Of a stretch of 64,000 nucleotides of DNA, positions 32,830 through 41,872 are shown piece by piece. Under the pieces are notes generated by a model. That model ran no database searches and was not told where the DNA came from. It saw only the letters and a list, made by a program, of their open reading frames with translations. The stretch is from NCBI GenBank assembly GCA_900318085.1, contig ONJF01000005.1:20730-84729 (forward strand). The letters are read 5' to 3'. Both the position numbers and the translations under genes were made by a program. Origin of the DNA: an uncultured Bacteroidales bacterium (GTDB lineage: Bacteria; Bacteroidota; Bacteroidia; Bacteroidales; F082). The stretch's first letter is position 1. Every line of letters begins with the position of its first letter.

Positions 32830-33666
32830 TCAATATGATAAATTATTTAACTTCAACCAATCCTTTAATTCATACCAATCGTAAGGCTTGCATACGATGG
32901 TTTTGTTTTCGTCCAACACAAACACCGTAGGTGTCGAGGTGATATGGTAATCCAGAAAGGCTTTACTCTCCCAACGCAAATCATCATAGAAATGGTATCC
33001 CGTCAGATGCATTTTTTTAACTTGCTTCGCGACATCCTCATTGTCATCAGCCAAAGCAAAGGTTACCAGCTCAAAATCCGACTTCAAGTCCAAGTGTTTA
33101 CGGATTTGAGTCAAAAAATCATGGCAATATTCACAATCCGTCGACCAAAAGACCACAATAATATGTTGGGCATCAGACTCATAGAGATTATAGTTCTTAT
33201 TATCAATGGTAGTGCCCGAATAATTCGGAGCCACAACGCCCACCCTGACCTTTTGGTAAGGTTCCGTTATCGAATCCAAGCGCATCCCTTGTTCTTTAGT
33301 AATCTCACCCTCAAAGATTTGAGGATAGTTCAGGAGATAATCCGTCACCGCATCACGGCCCATCTTGGCATAGCCATTCAAGGCAAAACCCAGCACATAT
33401 TCATACATCTTCATTTGGATTTTGGCTTTGCCCAAAAGAACACCTAAACCCTTTATTGAAAGGCTGTCGAACCGTTGCTCGTCACCATCGGTGAATGAAA
33501 AGAAAAACTCAACCATCTTGTCATCCAACACCTTCGAGCCAATCAAGGTCGTGTCAGCGAAATCCACACCGTCCCAATAGGACGACATTGCATCGTTTTG
33601 CGCTTTAGCTTGAAAGGCTGGAAGCGCAATTGTCAATAGCAATACGATGTAGATTATTCTTTTCAT
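32830..33666 (-). CDS. TlpA/ResA-like exported thioredoxin-fold protein
   Basis: The 278-residue product starts at ATG 33666 (an in-frame TTG two codons earlier is less likely). A signal peptide is followed by a helical N-terminal domain of ~130 residues common in Bacteroidota TlpA-like proteins, then a thioredoxin domain with active site FWSTDCEYCHDF (CxxC, Cys-Glu-Tyr-Cys) and cis-proline segment TSTPTVFVLD. It is probably a periplasmic thiol:disulphide reductase. It lies between rnhB and the GH3 fusion gene with short gaps, so it is co-transcribed. Confidence 0.83.
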   Translation of the reverse strand: MKRIIYIVLLLTIALPAFQAKAQNDAMSSYWDGVDFADTTLIGSKVLDDKMVEFFFSFTDGDEQRFDSLSIKGLGVLLGKAKIQMKMYEYVLGFALNGYAKMGRDAVTDYLLNYPQIFEGEITKEQGMRLDSITEPYQKVRVGVVAPNYSGTTIDNKNYNLYESDAQHIIVVFWSTDCEYCHDFLTQIRKHLDLKSDFELVTFALADDNEDVAKQVKKMHLTGYHFYDDLRWESKAFLDYHITSTPTVFVLDENKTIVCKPYDWYELKDWLKLNNLSY

Positions 33667-33689
33667 ATTCAATATATTGTTCTACCTCA

Positions 33690-34286
33690 TCAAAAGTCCA
33701 ACTTTAATTGAATCGCCATGTTGAAAGTCATGCGATGCAAGGGAGTGGTGCCATAATCGGCAATGGCTTGCTTATGCTCTGGGGTTGGATAACCCTTGTT
33801 CTTTTTCCAATTGTAAACGGGATATTGCTTGTCGTATTGTACCATCATCATATCTCTTGTGGTCTTGGCCAGAATGGAAGCCGCAGCAATGGCTTGGTAT
33901 TTGGCATCACCACCCACAACACACACATGCTTTATTTTCTTGTATGGGTTGAACCTATTGCCATCAATCAGCAACAATTCAGGCTCGATCGTCAATTGGT
34001 CCAAAGCCCTATGCATGGCAAGAAATGAAGCGTTTAGAATATTAATCTCGTCGATTTCCTGTGCCGTGACGACACCTATGCCATAAGTCAGAGCCTCATG
34101 CATTACCAACTCGCGAAGTTGCATGCGCTTTTTCTCTGTAAGTTGCTTTGAATCATTAAGTTCTGGATAGTCGCAGTCTTTTTTCAAGATCACCGCAGCA
34201 GCCACTACGGGACCGGCGAGACAGCCACGGCCCGCTTCATCGCATCCAGCCTCTATCATGTCAGAATAATGCGAAAGCAAAGCCAT
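33690..34286 (-). CDS. rnhB: Ribonuclease HII
   Basis: A 198-residue protein with the RNase HII signature [20 protein letters not shown] (catalytic Asp-Glu), [12 protein letters not shown], the later acid in LLIDGNRF and [20 protein letters not shown] (third acid), closing with HR.TFN. It cleaves RNA in RNA:DNA hybrids, including single ribonucleotides. The start gap of 3 bp to the upstream membrane-protein gene points to coupling. Cytoplasmic. Confidence 0.95.
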   Translation of the reverse strand: MALLSHYSDMIEAGCDEAGRGCLAGPVVAAAVILKKDCDYPELNDSKQLTEKKRMQLRELVMHEALTYGIGVVTAQEIDEINILNASFLAMHRALDQLTIEPELLLIDGNRFNPYKKIKHVCVVGGDAKYQAIAAASILAKTTRDMMMVQYDKQYPVYNWKKNKGYPTPEHKQAIADYGTTPLHRMTFNMAIQLKLDF

Positions 34287-34289
34287 GGT

Positions 34290-35273
34290 CTACAGGGTTT
34301 TGAAATAGTAATGATTGACAAAGACCAAAATAAGAAACAGGGTTAGTAACAAGTTGGCCCATCCCGTATTGCCCATATAGGAGAAGGCGTAGGCGAAAAG
34401 GACGGAAAGCACAAGGAAGAGCAGGCCATGCATCAACGGGTTGCCACCGATGAACAACAAAAAGACCGCAAATACAAGCATGACAACCATCATGGAGATT
34501 TTAGTGCGCACGGCAACCGACTTCTCCAAATTGGCCTTGTTACCGCCAAAAAGCAAAAACACCGCTGACAGTATCAGCAGCGACAACAATATGATTATCT
34601 TGTAGTTGAATCCTGCAACCGTCAGATGGAACGAGACAAAATAACCGAGGTATTCCTGCCCCACCGTTTTAAGGTTACCAAAGAGAAACACGCCTACAAA
34701 ATAGAGGAAATACACCGCCAGAAAGCCCAAAAGAGGAATCAATGCCAAGCGGAACGAGCCTTTCCTGGCCATTGGAAGCACTATTATCGCCCATACAACC
34801 AGCAGGATAGCAGGGAAATAGCACATCGATGCCAAAGCGATGAGCAGACCGGCATTCAGAAGACTCATCTCCGGGTTAGGCGAGAGATGGACCTCAAAGA
34901 ACGCCTTTAGCATCAACACAATGAACAAAGTCGCCAAGGCGAACGGATAAAACTGGGTCTGGGTGCAGGTGAGGCTCATCAACAGCACAAAGACAAACGC
35001 AGCCATGGTCCCGACCTTGCCCGTGATTTGGTTGTTGATAAGTACCGCATTGAACAGCAAGGCTTCAAGCACAATCAAGAGAAATGCAAAAGCGTATTGG
35101 GCGATAACAGAAAAACCAAGCAAGCGGTTGACAAGATTGAAAAGCGGCGTGACAGGCGACTCCAATCCCGTTATTGCTTGTCCCGAGAGGAACGCAGGAA
35201 TCCACAGGGCGATGGCCATTAAAGCAATCACCACATACTGGATGGCATAACTCTGTCTGAAAAACTTGATCAT
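34290..35273 (-). CDS. Polytopic membrane protein (DUF6427-like)
   Basis: A 327-residue protein with about ten transmembrane segments and no soluble domain. Features include N-terminal MIKFFRQSYAIQYVVI and QTQFYPFALATLFIVLMLKA. A protein of this type follows purD in several Bacteroidota, and I place it with the DUF6427 group from memory; function unknown. Its ATG overlaps the purD stop (4 bp), and rnhB follows after 3 bp. Confidence 0.65.
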   Translation of the reverse strand: MIKFFRQSYAIQYVVIALMAIALWIPAFLSGQAITGLESPVTPLFNLVNRLLGFSVIAQYAFAFLLIVLEALLFNAVLINNQITGKVGTMAAFVFVLLMSLTCTQTQFYPFALATLFIVLMLKAFFEVHLSPNPEMSLLNAGLLIALASMCYFPAILLVVWAIIVLPMARKGSFRLALIPLLGFLAVYFLYFVGVFLFGNLKTVGQEYLGYFVSFHLTVAGFNYKIIILLSLLILSAVFLLFGGNKANLEKSVAVRTKISMMVVMLVFAVFLLFIGGNPLMHGLLFLVLSVLFAYAFSYMGNTGWANLLLTLFLILVFVNHYYFKTL

Positions 35274-36640
35274 TGCATCTTCATTAAGTCGAGTCCGATG
35301 TCGTGGCGGTAATTGACACCTTCAAAACGAATCTTCTCTGCCTCGCGGTAAGCGACACCCCTCGCCTCCTCTATACTCTCGCAATGGGCCGTCACCGCAA
35401 TGACTCTTCCCCCTGAAGTCACCACATTGTTATCGGCATCAAAAGTCGTACCCGCATGGAATGCCACCACGTCTTTCAGCGAATCCAGTCCACTCATGAC
35501 CATACCTTTCTTATAGGCTTCGGGATAGCCTCCGGACACCAACATCACTGTGACGGCAGTTTTATTGCTCTTGGCATAATGCACCTCGTCGAGGCGACCA
35601 TCGGCGCAGGCATCCAACAAATCGGCAAAGTCACCCTCGATACGGGTCATGACTGCCTCGGTCTCGGGATCGCCCATACGGACATTATATTCAATGACAT
35701 AAGGATTTCCGTTGTCGTTCATCAAACCCAAGAAAATGAAGCCTTTATAGTCGATGCCTTCTGCTTTCAGGCCTTTCAAGGTAGGCTTTACGATACGCTG
35801 CTCCACCTTATCCAAGAAATCAGGTGTGCAGAATGGAACGGGCGAGACGGCACCCATGCCACCCGTGTTGAGCCCAGTGTCTCCGTCGCCTATACGCTTG
35901 TAGTCCTTGGCTTCAGGCAGTAGCACATAATGCTCACCATCGGTCAACACGAAGACAGAGACCTCGATGCCTTTTAGGAACTCTTCGATAACCACGGTCG
36001 CTGATGCTGCACCAAACTTACCGTCGAGCATCTTGCCAAGCTCTTCTTTAGCCTCTTGCAAGTCGTTGAGAATCAACACTCCTTTACCTGCGGCAAGACC
36101 ATCAGCCTTGAGCACATAAGGGGCGTTCACGCTTTCGAGGAACTTGTAGCCCTCGTCGAGGTTGTCCTTGTTGACCTTGAAGCATTTCGCCGTCGGCACG
36201 CCATACTTTTCCATAAAGTCCTTGGCATAGGCCTTGCTACCTTCCAGTTGCGCACCACGACGGTCTGGCCCTATGATATTCACGCCTCTCAAGTCAGCAT
36301 CTTCCTTGAAGAAATCAACGATGCCGTCGACCAAAGGCTGCTCGGGACCCACCACGACAAGATGAATCTCTTGCTTGATACAGAAGTCCTTGATTGCTTT
36401 AAAATCTGATAGTTTGATATTTACATTAATGCCCACTTGTGCCGTGCCGGCATTACCAGGAGCAATATATACAACAGCGCCATCGCTTTGGGCCAGTTTC
36501 CATGCCAAGGCATGTTCGCGGCCACCCGAACCCAGCACCAAAATGTTGCGCCTCACGGCGGTGATATGCTGCCCTTGGGCATCTTTCCAGTTGACTGCAT
36601 CTTTTTCGATATCAGCGGGATACATCACAATCTTTTCCAT
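35270..36640 (-). CDS. purD: Phosphoribosylamine-glycine ligase
   Basis: A 456-residue ATP-grasp enzyme for the second step of purine synthesis (PRA + glycine to GAR). Family motifs: NILVLGSGGREHALAWKLAQ, VVGPEQPLVDGIVDFF, KADGLAAGKGV, GMGAVSPVPF, NVRMGDPETEAV. Compared with usual PurD starts, the ATG at 36640 adds about 30 residues (MYPADIEKDAVNWKDAQGQH), and a GTG at 36556 sits near the normal start, so the true start is uncertain. It follows the glycosyltransferase gene by 3 bp. Confidence 0.95.
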   Translation of the reverse strand: MEKIVMYPADIEKDAVNWKDAQGQHITAVRRNILVLGSGGREHALAWKLAQSDGAVVYIAPGNAGTAQVGINVNIKLSDFKAIKDFCIKQEIHLVVVGPEQPLVDGIVDFFKEDADLRGVNIIGPDRRGAQLEGSKAYAKDFMEKYGVPTAKCFKVNKDNLDEGYKFLESVNAPYVLKADGLAAGKGVLILNDLQEAKEELGKMLDGKFGAASATVVIEEFLKGIEVSVFVLTDGEHYVLLPEAKDYKRIGDGDTGLNTGGMGAVSPVPFCTPDFLDKVEQRIVKPTLKGLKAEGIDYKGFIFLGLMNDNGNPYVIEYNVRMGDPETEAVMTRIEGDFADLLDACADGRLDEVHYAKSNKTAVTVMLVSGGYPEAYKKGMVMSGLDSLKDVVAFHAGTTFDADNNVVTSGGRVIAVTAHCESIEEARGVAYREAEKIRFEGVNYRHDIGLDLMKMQ

Positions 36641-36643
36641 ATC

Positions 36644-37768
36644 TTATTCTTTTATAGCTTTCATTAATGAGTTCCAAATGTCTTCGGCGGCTTTGTCCCA
36701 AGAGAACTCCTGGGCACGCTCCCTACCCTTTTCAATCAAGGCCTCACGTATATTCTCGTCAAGCATTTCGGTCATCCCCTCGGCGATGGAGGCTTCTCTG
36801 AATGGATCCACAAGCAAGGCAGCATCGTCGGCCACCTCTGGCATCGAAGTCACATTGGAGGTGATGACGGGAGTGTCGCAACGGAACGCCTCCAGGATAG
36901 GGATGCCAAAGCCCTCAAAATACGACACATACACCGATGCCAAAGCCGAAGCCGTCACCTTATGCAGGTCGTCGGCACTCAAACGTCCGGCAAAAACCAC
37001 TTCGTCTTTGAACCGCATAGCGCTGTAAGCATGCTCGATAGGCTCCGACCACCAACGCTTCTCCCCTACAATCAACAACTTGACATTCGATGATGTTTGG
37101 CTTTTGAACAGGTCAAAAGCGGTGAACAACCTCGCCAAATTCTTGCGCGGATGCAACGAACCCACGAACATGAAATAGGGATTGCCACCAGTGTATTTGG
37201 CGCGCACCGACTTCTGTTCCTCATCGGAGATAGGCGCAAACTTCTCATTCACGCCATTATAGGCCACATCGATCTTCTCTGGCGCTATGCCGTAACATTC
37301 CACAATATCCTGTTTAGAGAATTCCGACACCGTCACAATGCGTTTGGCTTTATGGGCAAACCTGGGAAAGTATTTTTTATAGTGCCACAGATGGATTCTA
37401 GGCATATCCTTGGGGAAATGCTCAAAATTAAGATCATGGAATTGAGTTACTTGTGTCACATTGGAGCGTAGGCTCAAATAGCCGTCGGGCGAGAAGAACA
37501 AGTCGGGTTGGATCTTTTCCAGCGCCTTCTTCACGGAGAACTCAAAAAACCAGATGAACAGGAAGGGATGCCGGGCCTGCGGAAACAGCACCACGGGTTT
37601 CACATTGTCGCCAAAAACGAACATCGGGTCGGGCTCGCGGTCGAAAAGGAAATAGAACTCCACTTCAGGATGCGACTTCACCATACGGCGCAAAGTCTCG
37701 TAAGCCACCCATCCAATGCCTTCGAGCTTGTCTTTCAGCAACAAGCGTGTGTTTACAGCGATTTTCAT
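36644..37768 (-). CDS. Glycosyltransferase family 4-type (GT-B)
   Basis: A 374-residue GT-B protein. N-terminal domain: MKIAVNTRLLLKDKLEGIGW and QFHDLNFEHFP. C-terminal domain: FMFVGSLHPRKNLARLFTAF, LLIVGEKRW, VVFAGRLSADDL, and the nucleotide-sugar site VSYFEGFGIPILEAFRCDTP with the E..G.P..E signature. It is cytoplasmic and probably acts in surface-glycan synthesis. It heads the operon with purD, DUF6427, rnhB, TlpA-like and GH3 genes and is divergent from the glycoside hydrolase gene. Confidence 0.88.
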   Translation of the reverse strand: MKIAVNTRLLLKDKLEGIGWVAYETLRRMVKSHPEVEFYFLFDREPDPMFVFGDNVKPVVLFPQARHPFLFIWFFEFSVKKALEKIQPDLFFSPDGYLSLRSNVTQVTQFHDLNFEHFPKDMPRIHLWHYKKYFPRFAHKAKRIVTVSEFSKQDIVECYGIAPEKIDVAYNGVNEKFAPISDEEQKSVRAKYTGGNPYFMFVGSLHPRKNLARLFTAFDLFKSQTSSNVKLLIVGEKRWWSEPIEHAYSAMRFKDEVVFAGRLSADDLHKVTASALASVYVSYFEGFGIPILEAFRCDTPVITSNVTSMPEVADDAALLVDPFREASIAEGMTEMLDENIREALIEKGRERAQEFSWDKAAEDIWNSLMKAIKE

Positions 37769-37809
37769 GATAATAAAACAAACAGGGAGCTCCCTGAAAT
37801 AATAAATGG

Positions 37810-37817
37810 CAAAGATA
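37810..37817 (-). promoter_or_regulatory. -7 box of glycosyltransferase/purD operon
   Basis: Minus-strand TATCTTTGCC, 42 bp ahead of the start at 37768. It faces away from the box at 37839-37846. Confidence 0.5.
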
Positions 37818-37838
37818 CAAAATTTGGCATAATTTGTT

Positions 37839-37846
37839 TATTTTTG
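37839..37846 (+). promoter_or_regulatory. -7 box of clan-A glycoside hydrolase gene
   Basis: TATTTTTGCC, 20 bp ahead of the start at 37866. Confidence 0.5.
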
Positions 37847-37865
37847 CCAAAATAAACTTGAAAAC

Positions 37866-39986
37866 ATGAAGAAAACATTTGTCATCACCATTCTGCTTGG
37901 TCTCATCACGCTCGTTCATGCACAGCCCAAAATCAACAGCTTGACTTTTCCAAGCGCCGTCAATCTCTTTGACCTATATGAGATCACATTTCAATTAGGC
38001 AGCTATGCCAACCCATACGACCCCGATGTCATCGATGTCTATGCGGAGTTCACCGCTCCTGACGGACAGGTTTCGAAGGTCAACGGCTTCTATTATGAAG
38101 GCTACCGTTTTGAGCAATACAAGGGCTACGAGAAGTCGCAACCCGACTCACGTGGCAACGGATGGAAGGTGCGTTTCACCCCCCATCAGGAAGGTGTTTG
38201 GCACTTCACCCTTCATGCCACCGACAAAAAGGGGGTTGTCAGACTCAACTCTTTTAGCAACACGGATTTCAGTTTCAGTTGCAAAGCCGTAGAAAACACC
38301 TGTGGCTTTATCACTAAAGCCAACACACGATATCTGAAGCGTGAAGTTGTTGCTAATGGAAAACGTCAATCCCATTCTTTCTTCCCCATTGGACCCAACG
38401 TTGCCTGGTACACCTGTAAGTCATACTACAATTTTGCCACACCTTATGGTATTTATGAGTACGAACGCCGCATCGACTCTCTGGCCGGTCGTGCCAATTA
38501 CATGCGTATTTGGCTCAACAGAACGCAATACCTTTCGCTTTATGGGTATGAATACACCCAGACCGTCGCCGGCAATCCGCCCTTATATTTTGACAACACC
38601 TTAAACCAAAAAGACGCTGCCGAGCTAGATCATATCATCCAGTATGCCGCCAAAAATGGCATCGCCATTATGCCATGCATCTTCACCTATGGTGACTTCA
38701 AGGCCGACCAAAAACACGATGGTGCATTAGACAAAAACCCCGCCGACTGGCGCGTCAACCCATACAACACCGTGCTGGGGCTGAAGACACCGACTGACTT
38801 CTTCACCGACAAGGAAGCCCAACGCATTGCCCGCAACCTTGTCCGCTATATCATTGCGCGCTGGGGCTATGCCACCAATATCGTCGCATGGGAGCTATGG
38901 AACGAGATCTCCAATATGGACCTCGACAAGCAAGCCTATGGAAAATACTGCGATGTAGTGACACGATGGCACGACGACATGGCACGATACGTTCGTTCCA
39001 ATGACCCATTCCACCACCTCGTAACTACCTCCATAGGCTACGACTCGGAGAGCATGCTCTTCAATCGCATTTATAATGAGTTAGATATCGTCCAGGATCA
39101 TCACTATGCCAATATGCAAAAGGCCAAGTCAAAAGAACAAATATCCCATCTGTTGTATCTCACCAGCCTTGAAGCTCACAGAGTCTATCCAAATAAAATA
39201 TTTTTCATCGGGGAATTTGGATTCGGTAGTTCCGACTCCCAAAGATACCTCGAGAAAGACCCCCATGGCATCGACTTGCACAACACTTTATGGTCAACCC
39301 TATTCTCTGGCATGATGGGCCCCGCGTCGTTTTGGCAGTGGTCAGCCCTTGAGAAATGTGGCACACACAAGGTTTTCGAGCCTATTCATACCTTTAGCAA
39401 AAACTTGCCCATCCCTTCAGAGACTTTTGATCCTCGTACAACGGGTGAAATCAGCAAGGTAACCAAAAACAAGCTTGTCTTCCCAAATAGCCTCGAAACC
39501 TATTATATGGTCAACGCAGCCGAGGACACATTATACGGATGGAGCCAAGATACCATCTTCACCTATCAGTCATTGCGCCGCCTCACCGATAAAGTAGGCT
39601 CCAATGGGCACTTTAAGGATGATGGCGTCGAGGATGCCAAAGGCTATGTTTACACTTTGAATGCAAACAAGCGCCCTCGACCCAGCTCACGAAGCAACAC
39701 CATCACGCTGCCCATCGTACGGCAGCCCGACGGAACGGTCTACAACATCCGATGGTATGACTCCGAGACGGGTGGGGAGCTTACCTCCGAACGCACCACC
39801 GCTACCGTCAAGGGTAAAGCCTTAACAATCGAGTTTCCATCGTCCATACGCGACCTAAAGAAACGCCGCATCAACAATACCTTCGGCGATGCCGTATTTG
39901 TCATCACCAGTGCGAACAACGAAAAAGGCAGCACGCCGAAAAGCGATGCTGCCCGTAAAATCAAGATTATTCCTACCAAAAGGTAG
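37866..39986 (+). CDS. Exported clan-A glycoside hydrolase with DUF5060 domain
   Basis: A 706-residue protein with a signal peptide (VHAQ). Residues about 25-140 are a DUF5060 beta-sandwich (VYAEFTAPDGQVSKVNGFYY, TPHQEGVWHFTLHA). Residues 150-500 are a TIM barrel with acid/base Glu347 in WELWNEIS and nucleophile Glu450 in FFIGEFGFG, both at the expected strand ends, and QDHHYANM between them. A beta-rich C-terminal domain follows. The pairing occurs in enzymes that cut plant or host beta-glycosides; the substrate is not determined. It is monocistronic, 6 bp from convergent ahcY. Confidence 0.85.
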   Translation: MKKTFVITILLGLITLVHAQPKINSLTFPSAVNLFDLYEITFQLGSYANPYDPDVIDVYAEFTAPDGQVSKVNGFYYEGYRFEQYKGYEKSQPDSRGNGWKVRFTPHQEGVWHFTLHATDKKGVVRLNSFSNTDFSFSCKAVENTCGFITKANTRYLKREVVANGKRQSHSFFPIGPNVAWYTCKSYYNFATPYGIYEYERRIDSLAGRANYMRIWLNRTQYLSLYGYEYTQTVAGNPPLYFDNTLNQKDAAELDHIIQYAAKNGIAIMPCIFTYGDFKADQKHDGALDKNPADWRVNPYNTVLGLKTPTDFFTDKEAQRIARNLVRYIIARWGYATNIVAWELWNEISNMDLDKQAYGKYCDVVTRWHDDMARYVRSNDPFHHLVTTSIGYDSESMLFNRIYNELDIVQDHHYANMQKAKSKEQISHLLYLTSLEAHRVYPNKIFFIGEFGFGSSDSQRYLEKDPHGIDLHNTLWSTLFSGMMGPASFWQWSALEKCGTHKVFEPIHTFSKNLPIPSETFDPRTTGEISKVTKNKLVFPNSLETYYMVNAAEDTLYGWSQDTIFTYQSLRRLTDKVGSNGHFKDDGVEDAKGYVYTLNANKRPRPSSRSNTITLPIVRQPDGTVYNIRWYDSETGGELTSERTTATVKGKALTIEFPSSIRDLKKRRINNTFGDAVFVITSANNEKGSTPKSDAARKIKIIPTKR

Positions 39987-39992
39987 AAAAAA

Positions 39993-41423
39993 TCAATAGC
40001 GGTAGATGTCTGACTTATAAGGTCCCTCAACGGGAACACCGATATAGTCGGCCTGCTTCTGCGTGAGCTTGGTCAGCTTCACACCAATCTTCTCAAGATG
40101 CAGGCGAGCCACTTCCTCGTCCAAATACTTGGGCAGACAGTAGACACCTACTTTATATTGTCCGCGCTTCTCCCAGAGGTCCATCTGGGCCAAGGTCTGG
40201 TTGGTAAACGAGTTGCTCATCACGAAGCTAGCATGACCTGTGGCGCAACCGAGGTTGACCAAACGGCCCGACGCCAACAGGAAGATGCAGTGGCCGTCAT
40301 CAAAGACATACTTGTCGACCTGCGGCTTGATGTTAATCTTCTCCTTCAGATGCTCGGTCTTCTCAAGGCGGTCCACCTGGATTTCGTTGTCGAAATGGCC
40401 GATGTTGCATACGATGGCCTGGTCTTTCATCTGGAGGATGTGCTCCAGCGTGATGACGTCACAGTTACCCGTCGTGGTGACAAAGATATTGCCTTCCTTG
40501 ACGGCCTCTTCCATCGTCGTGACCTCAAAGCCTTCCATAGCGGCTTGCAAGGCGCAGATGGGATCGATCTCGGTAACGAGCACACGGGCACCATAGCTCT
40601 TCATCGAATGTGAGCATCCCTTGCCCACTTCGCCATAGCCACACACCACAACGACCTTACCGGCTATCATCACATCGGTGGCGCGTTTGATGCCGTCAGC
40701 CAACGACTCGCGGCAACCGTAGAGGTTGTCAAACTTCGACTTGGTCACCGAGTCATTCACATTGATGGCAGGCACCAAAAGTTCGCCGCGCTCGTGCATC
40801 TGATAGAGACGGTGCACGCCTGTGGTGGTCTCTTCAGAGACACCCTTCCAACCAGCCACAACAGTGTGCCAGAAAGTAGGATTCTCTTTGTAGGTGGCCT
40901 TGATGACGCTCATCAACGCCCTCTCCTCTTCGCTGCCCGTAGGTGCGTCAAGGAGTTTGGGATCATTCTCGCAAGCATAGCCCTTGTGAATCAACAAGGT
41001 GGCATCGCCGCCATCGTCTACGATGAGGTCCGGACCCGTACCATCAGGGAAAGTGATGGCGCGTTTGGTGCACCACCAATAGTCTTCGAGAGTCTCGCCT
41101 TTCCATGCGAAGACGGCTGTACCCGTCTCGGCAATAGCCGCGGCGGCATGGTCTTGCGTGGAATAGATGTTACAGCTGCACCAACGCACCGTAGCACCCA
41201 ACTTCACGAGGGTCTCAATAAGGCATGCCGTTTGGATGGTCATGTGCAACGAGCCCATGATTTTGGCACCTTTCAGCGGTTTCGTGTCGCCGTATTTCTT
41301 GCGGAGCGACATCAGGCCGGGCATCTCGTGCTCCGACACTTCAATTTCCTTGCGTCCCCATGCAGCCAAGCCCATGTCGGCCACCAAATAAGGGAGCTTA
41401 TTGTCTAAAAGTCTGTTATCCAT
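39993..41423 (-). CDS. ahcY: S-adenosylhomocysteine hydrolase
   Basis: A 476-residue enzyme that splits S-adenosylhomocysteine into adenosine and homocysteine. Visible motifs: [55 protein letters not shown], the NAD-binding [20 protein letters not shown], and the C-terminal KSDIYRY that ends the family in place of the usual PDHYRY. It includes the ~40-residue insert of the longer bacterial form. It has its own promoter and is preceded by a terminator for the upstream small gene. Confidence 0.96.
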   Translation of the reverse strand: MDNRLLDNKLPYLVADMGLAAWGRKEIEVSEHEMPGLMSLRKKYGDTKPLKGAKIMGSLHMTIQTACLIETLVKLGATVRWCSCNIYSTQDHAAAAIAETGTAVFAWKGETLEDYWWCTKRAITFPDGTGPDLIVDDGGDATLLIHKGYACENDPKLLDAPTGSEEERALMSVIKATYKENPTFWHTVVAGWKGVSEETTTGVHRLYQMHERGELLVPAINVNDSVTKSKFDNLYGCRESLADGIKRATDVMIAGKVVVVCGYGEVGKGCSHSMKSYGARVLVTEIDPICALQAAMEGFEVTTMEEAVKEGNIFVTTTGNCDVITLEHILQMKDQAIVCNIGHFDNEIQVDRLEKTEHLKEKINIKPQVDKYVFDDGHCIFLLASGRLVNLGCATGHASFVMSNSFTNQTLAQMDLWEKRGQYKVGVYCLPKYLDEEVARLHLEKIGVKLTKLTQKQADYIGVPVEGPYKSDIYRY

Positions 41424-41461
41424 TGTGTTAAGATGATTTGTTTTCGTTTTGTATGAAATAG

Positions 41462-41469
41462 CAAAAATA
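41462..41469 (-). promoter_or_regulatory. -7 box of ahcY
   Basis: Minus-strand TATTTTTGC, 39 bp ahead of the start. SAM riboswitch-like folding was not apparent in the short leader. Confidence 0.55.
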
Positions 41470-41490
41470 CAGAAAAAACCGACTCAAAAT

Positions 41491-41513
41491 GAAAAAAGGA
41501 GAAAACTTCTCCT
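41491..41513 (-). terminator. Terminator after small membrane protein gene
   Basis: On the minus strand AGGAGAA-GTT-TTCTCCT followed by a T run. It separates the TrkH-containing unit from ahcY. Confidence 0.7.
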
Positions 41514-41596
41514 ATTTCATTTGCTGAATCAAAAATAAACCTTGTGGCAATCTCCTCTTCGAAGCATTCGTCAGCTTCCAAGAGGAAGAAAGAAAA

Positions 41597-41797
41597 CTAG
41601 TATTCGATTTCCTCGCGTTCCTTGCCTGTGAAACCGAAGAGGCACAACAGGAGATAGATGGGTAACACGCCCAAGAAGAGTGTGATAAGGACAACCCACC
41701 AAGTGGGCTTGTTGAAGATGGAGTGTCCCAGGGCTTTCCGTAGCATGATCATGCCGATGGTCAATGCCATCAAAATCGTTAGCAGGAGATACAACAT
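41597..41797 (-). CDS. Small two-helix membrane protein
   Basis: A 66-residue protein with two hydrophobic helices (YLLLTILMALTIGMIML and WWVVLITLFLGVLPIYLLLC) and a charged end TGKEREEIEY. Start chosen at ATG 41797; an in-frame start 48 bp further upstream would add a polar leader and is less likely. The layout resembles small PLDc_N-like proteins, but the Asn/Trp pattern is only partial. It follows the trkH gene by about 75 bp. Confidence 0.55.
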   Translation of the reverse strand: MLYLLLTILMALTIGMIMLRKALGHSIFNKPTWWVVLITLFLGVLPIYLLLCLFGFTGKEREEIEY

Positions 41798-41872
41798 AAT
41801 GCTCAATTGTTTTTGTAGGTTTACTTCCCCTGCTGCAACAATCATGCCGTTTTTAGAAGATGGGAAGAGGCT

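Noticed and set aside
41424-41470. SAM or SAH riboswitch before ahcY
   Set aside because: The leader between the -7 box and start is under 40 nt, too short, and no matching stem core is visible.
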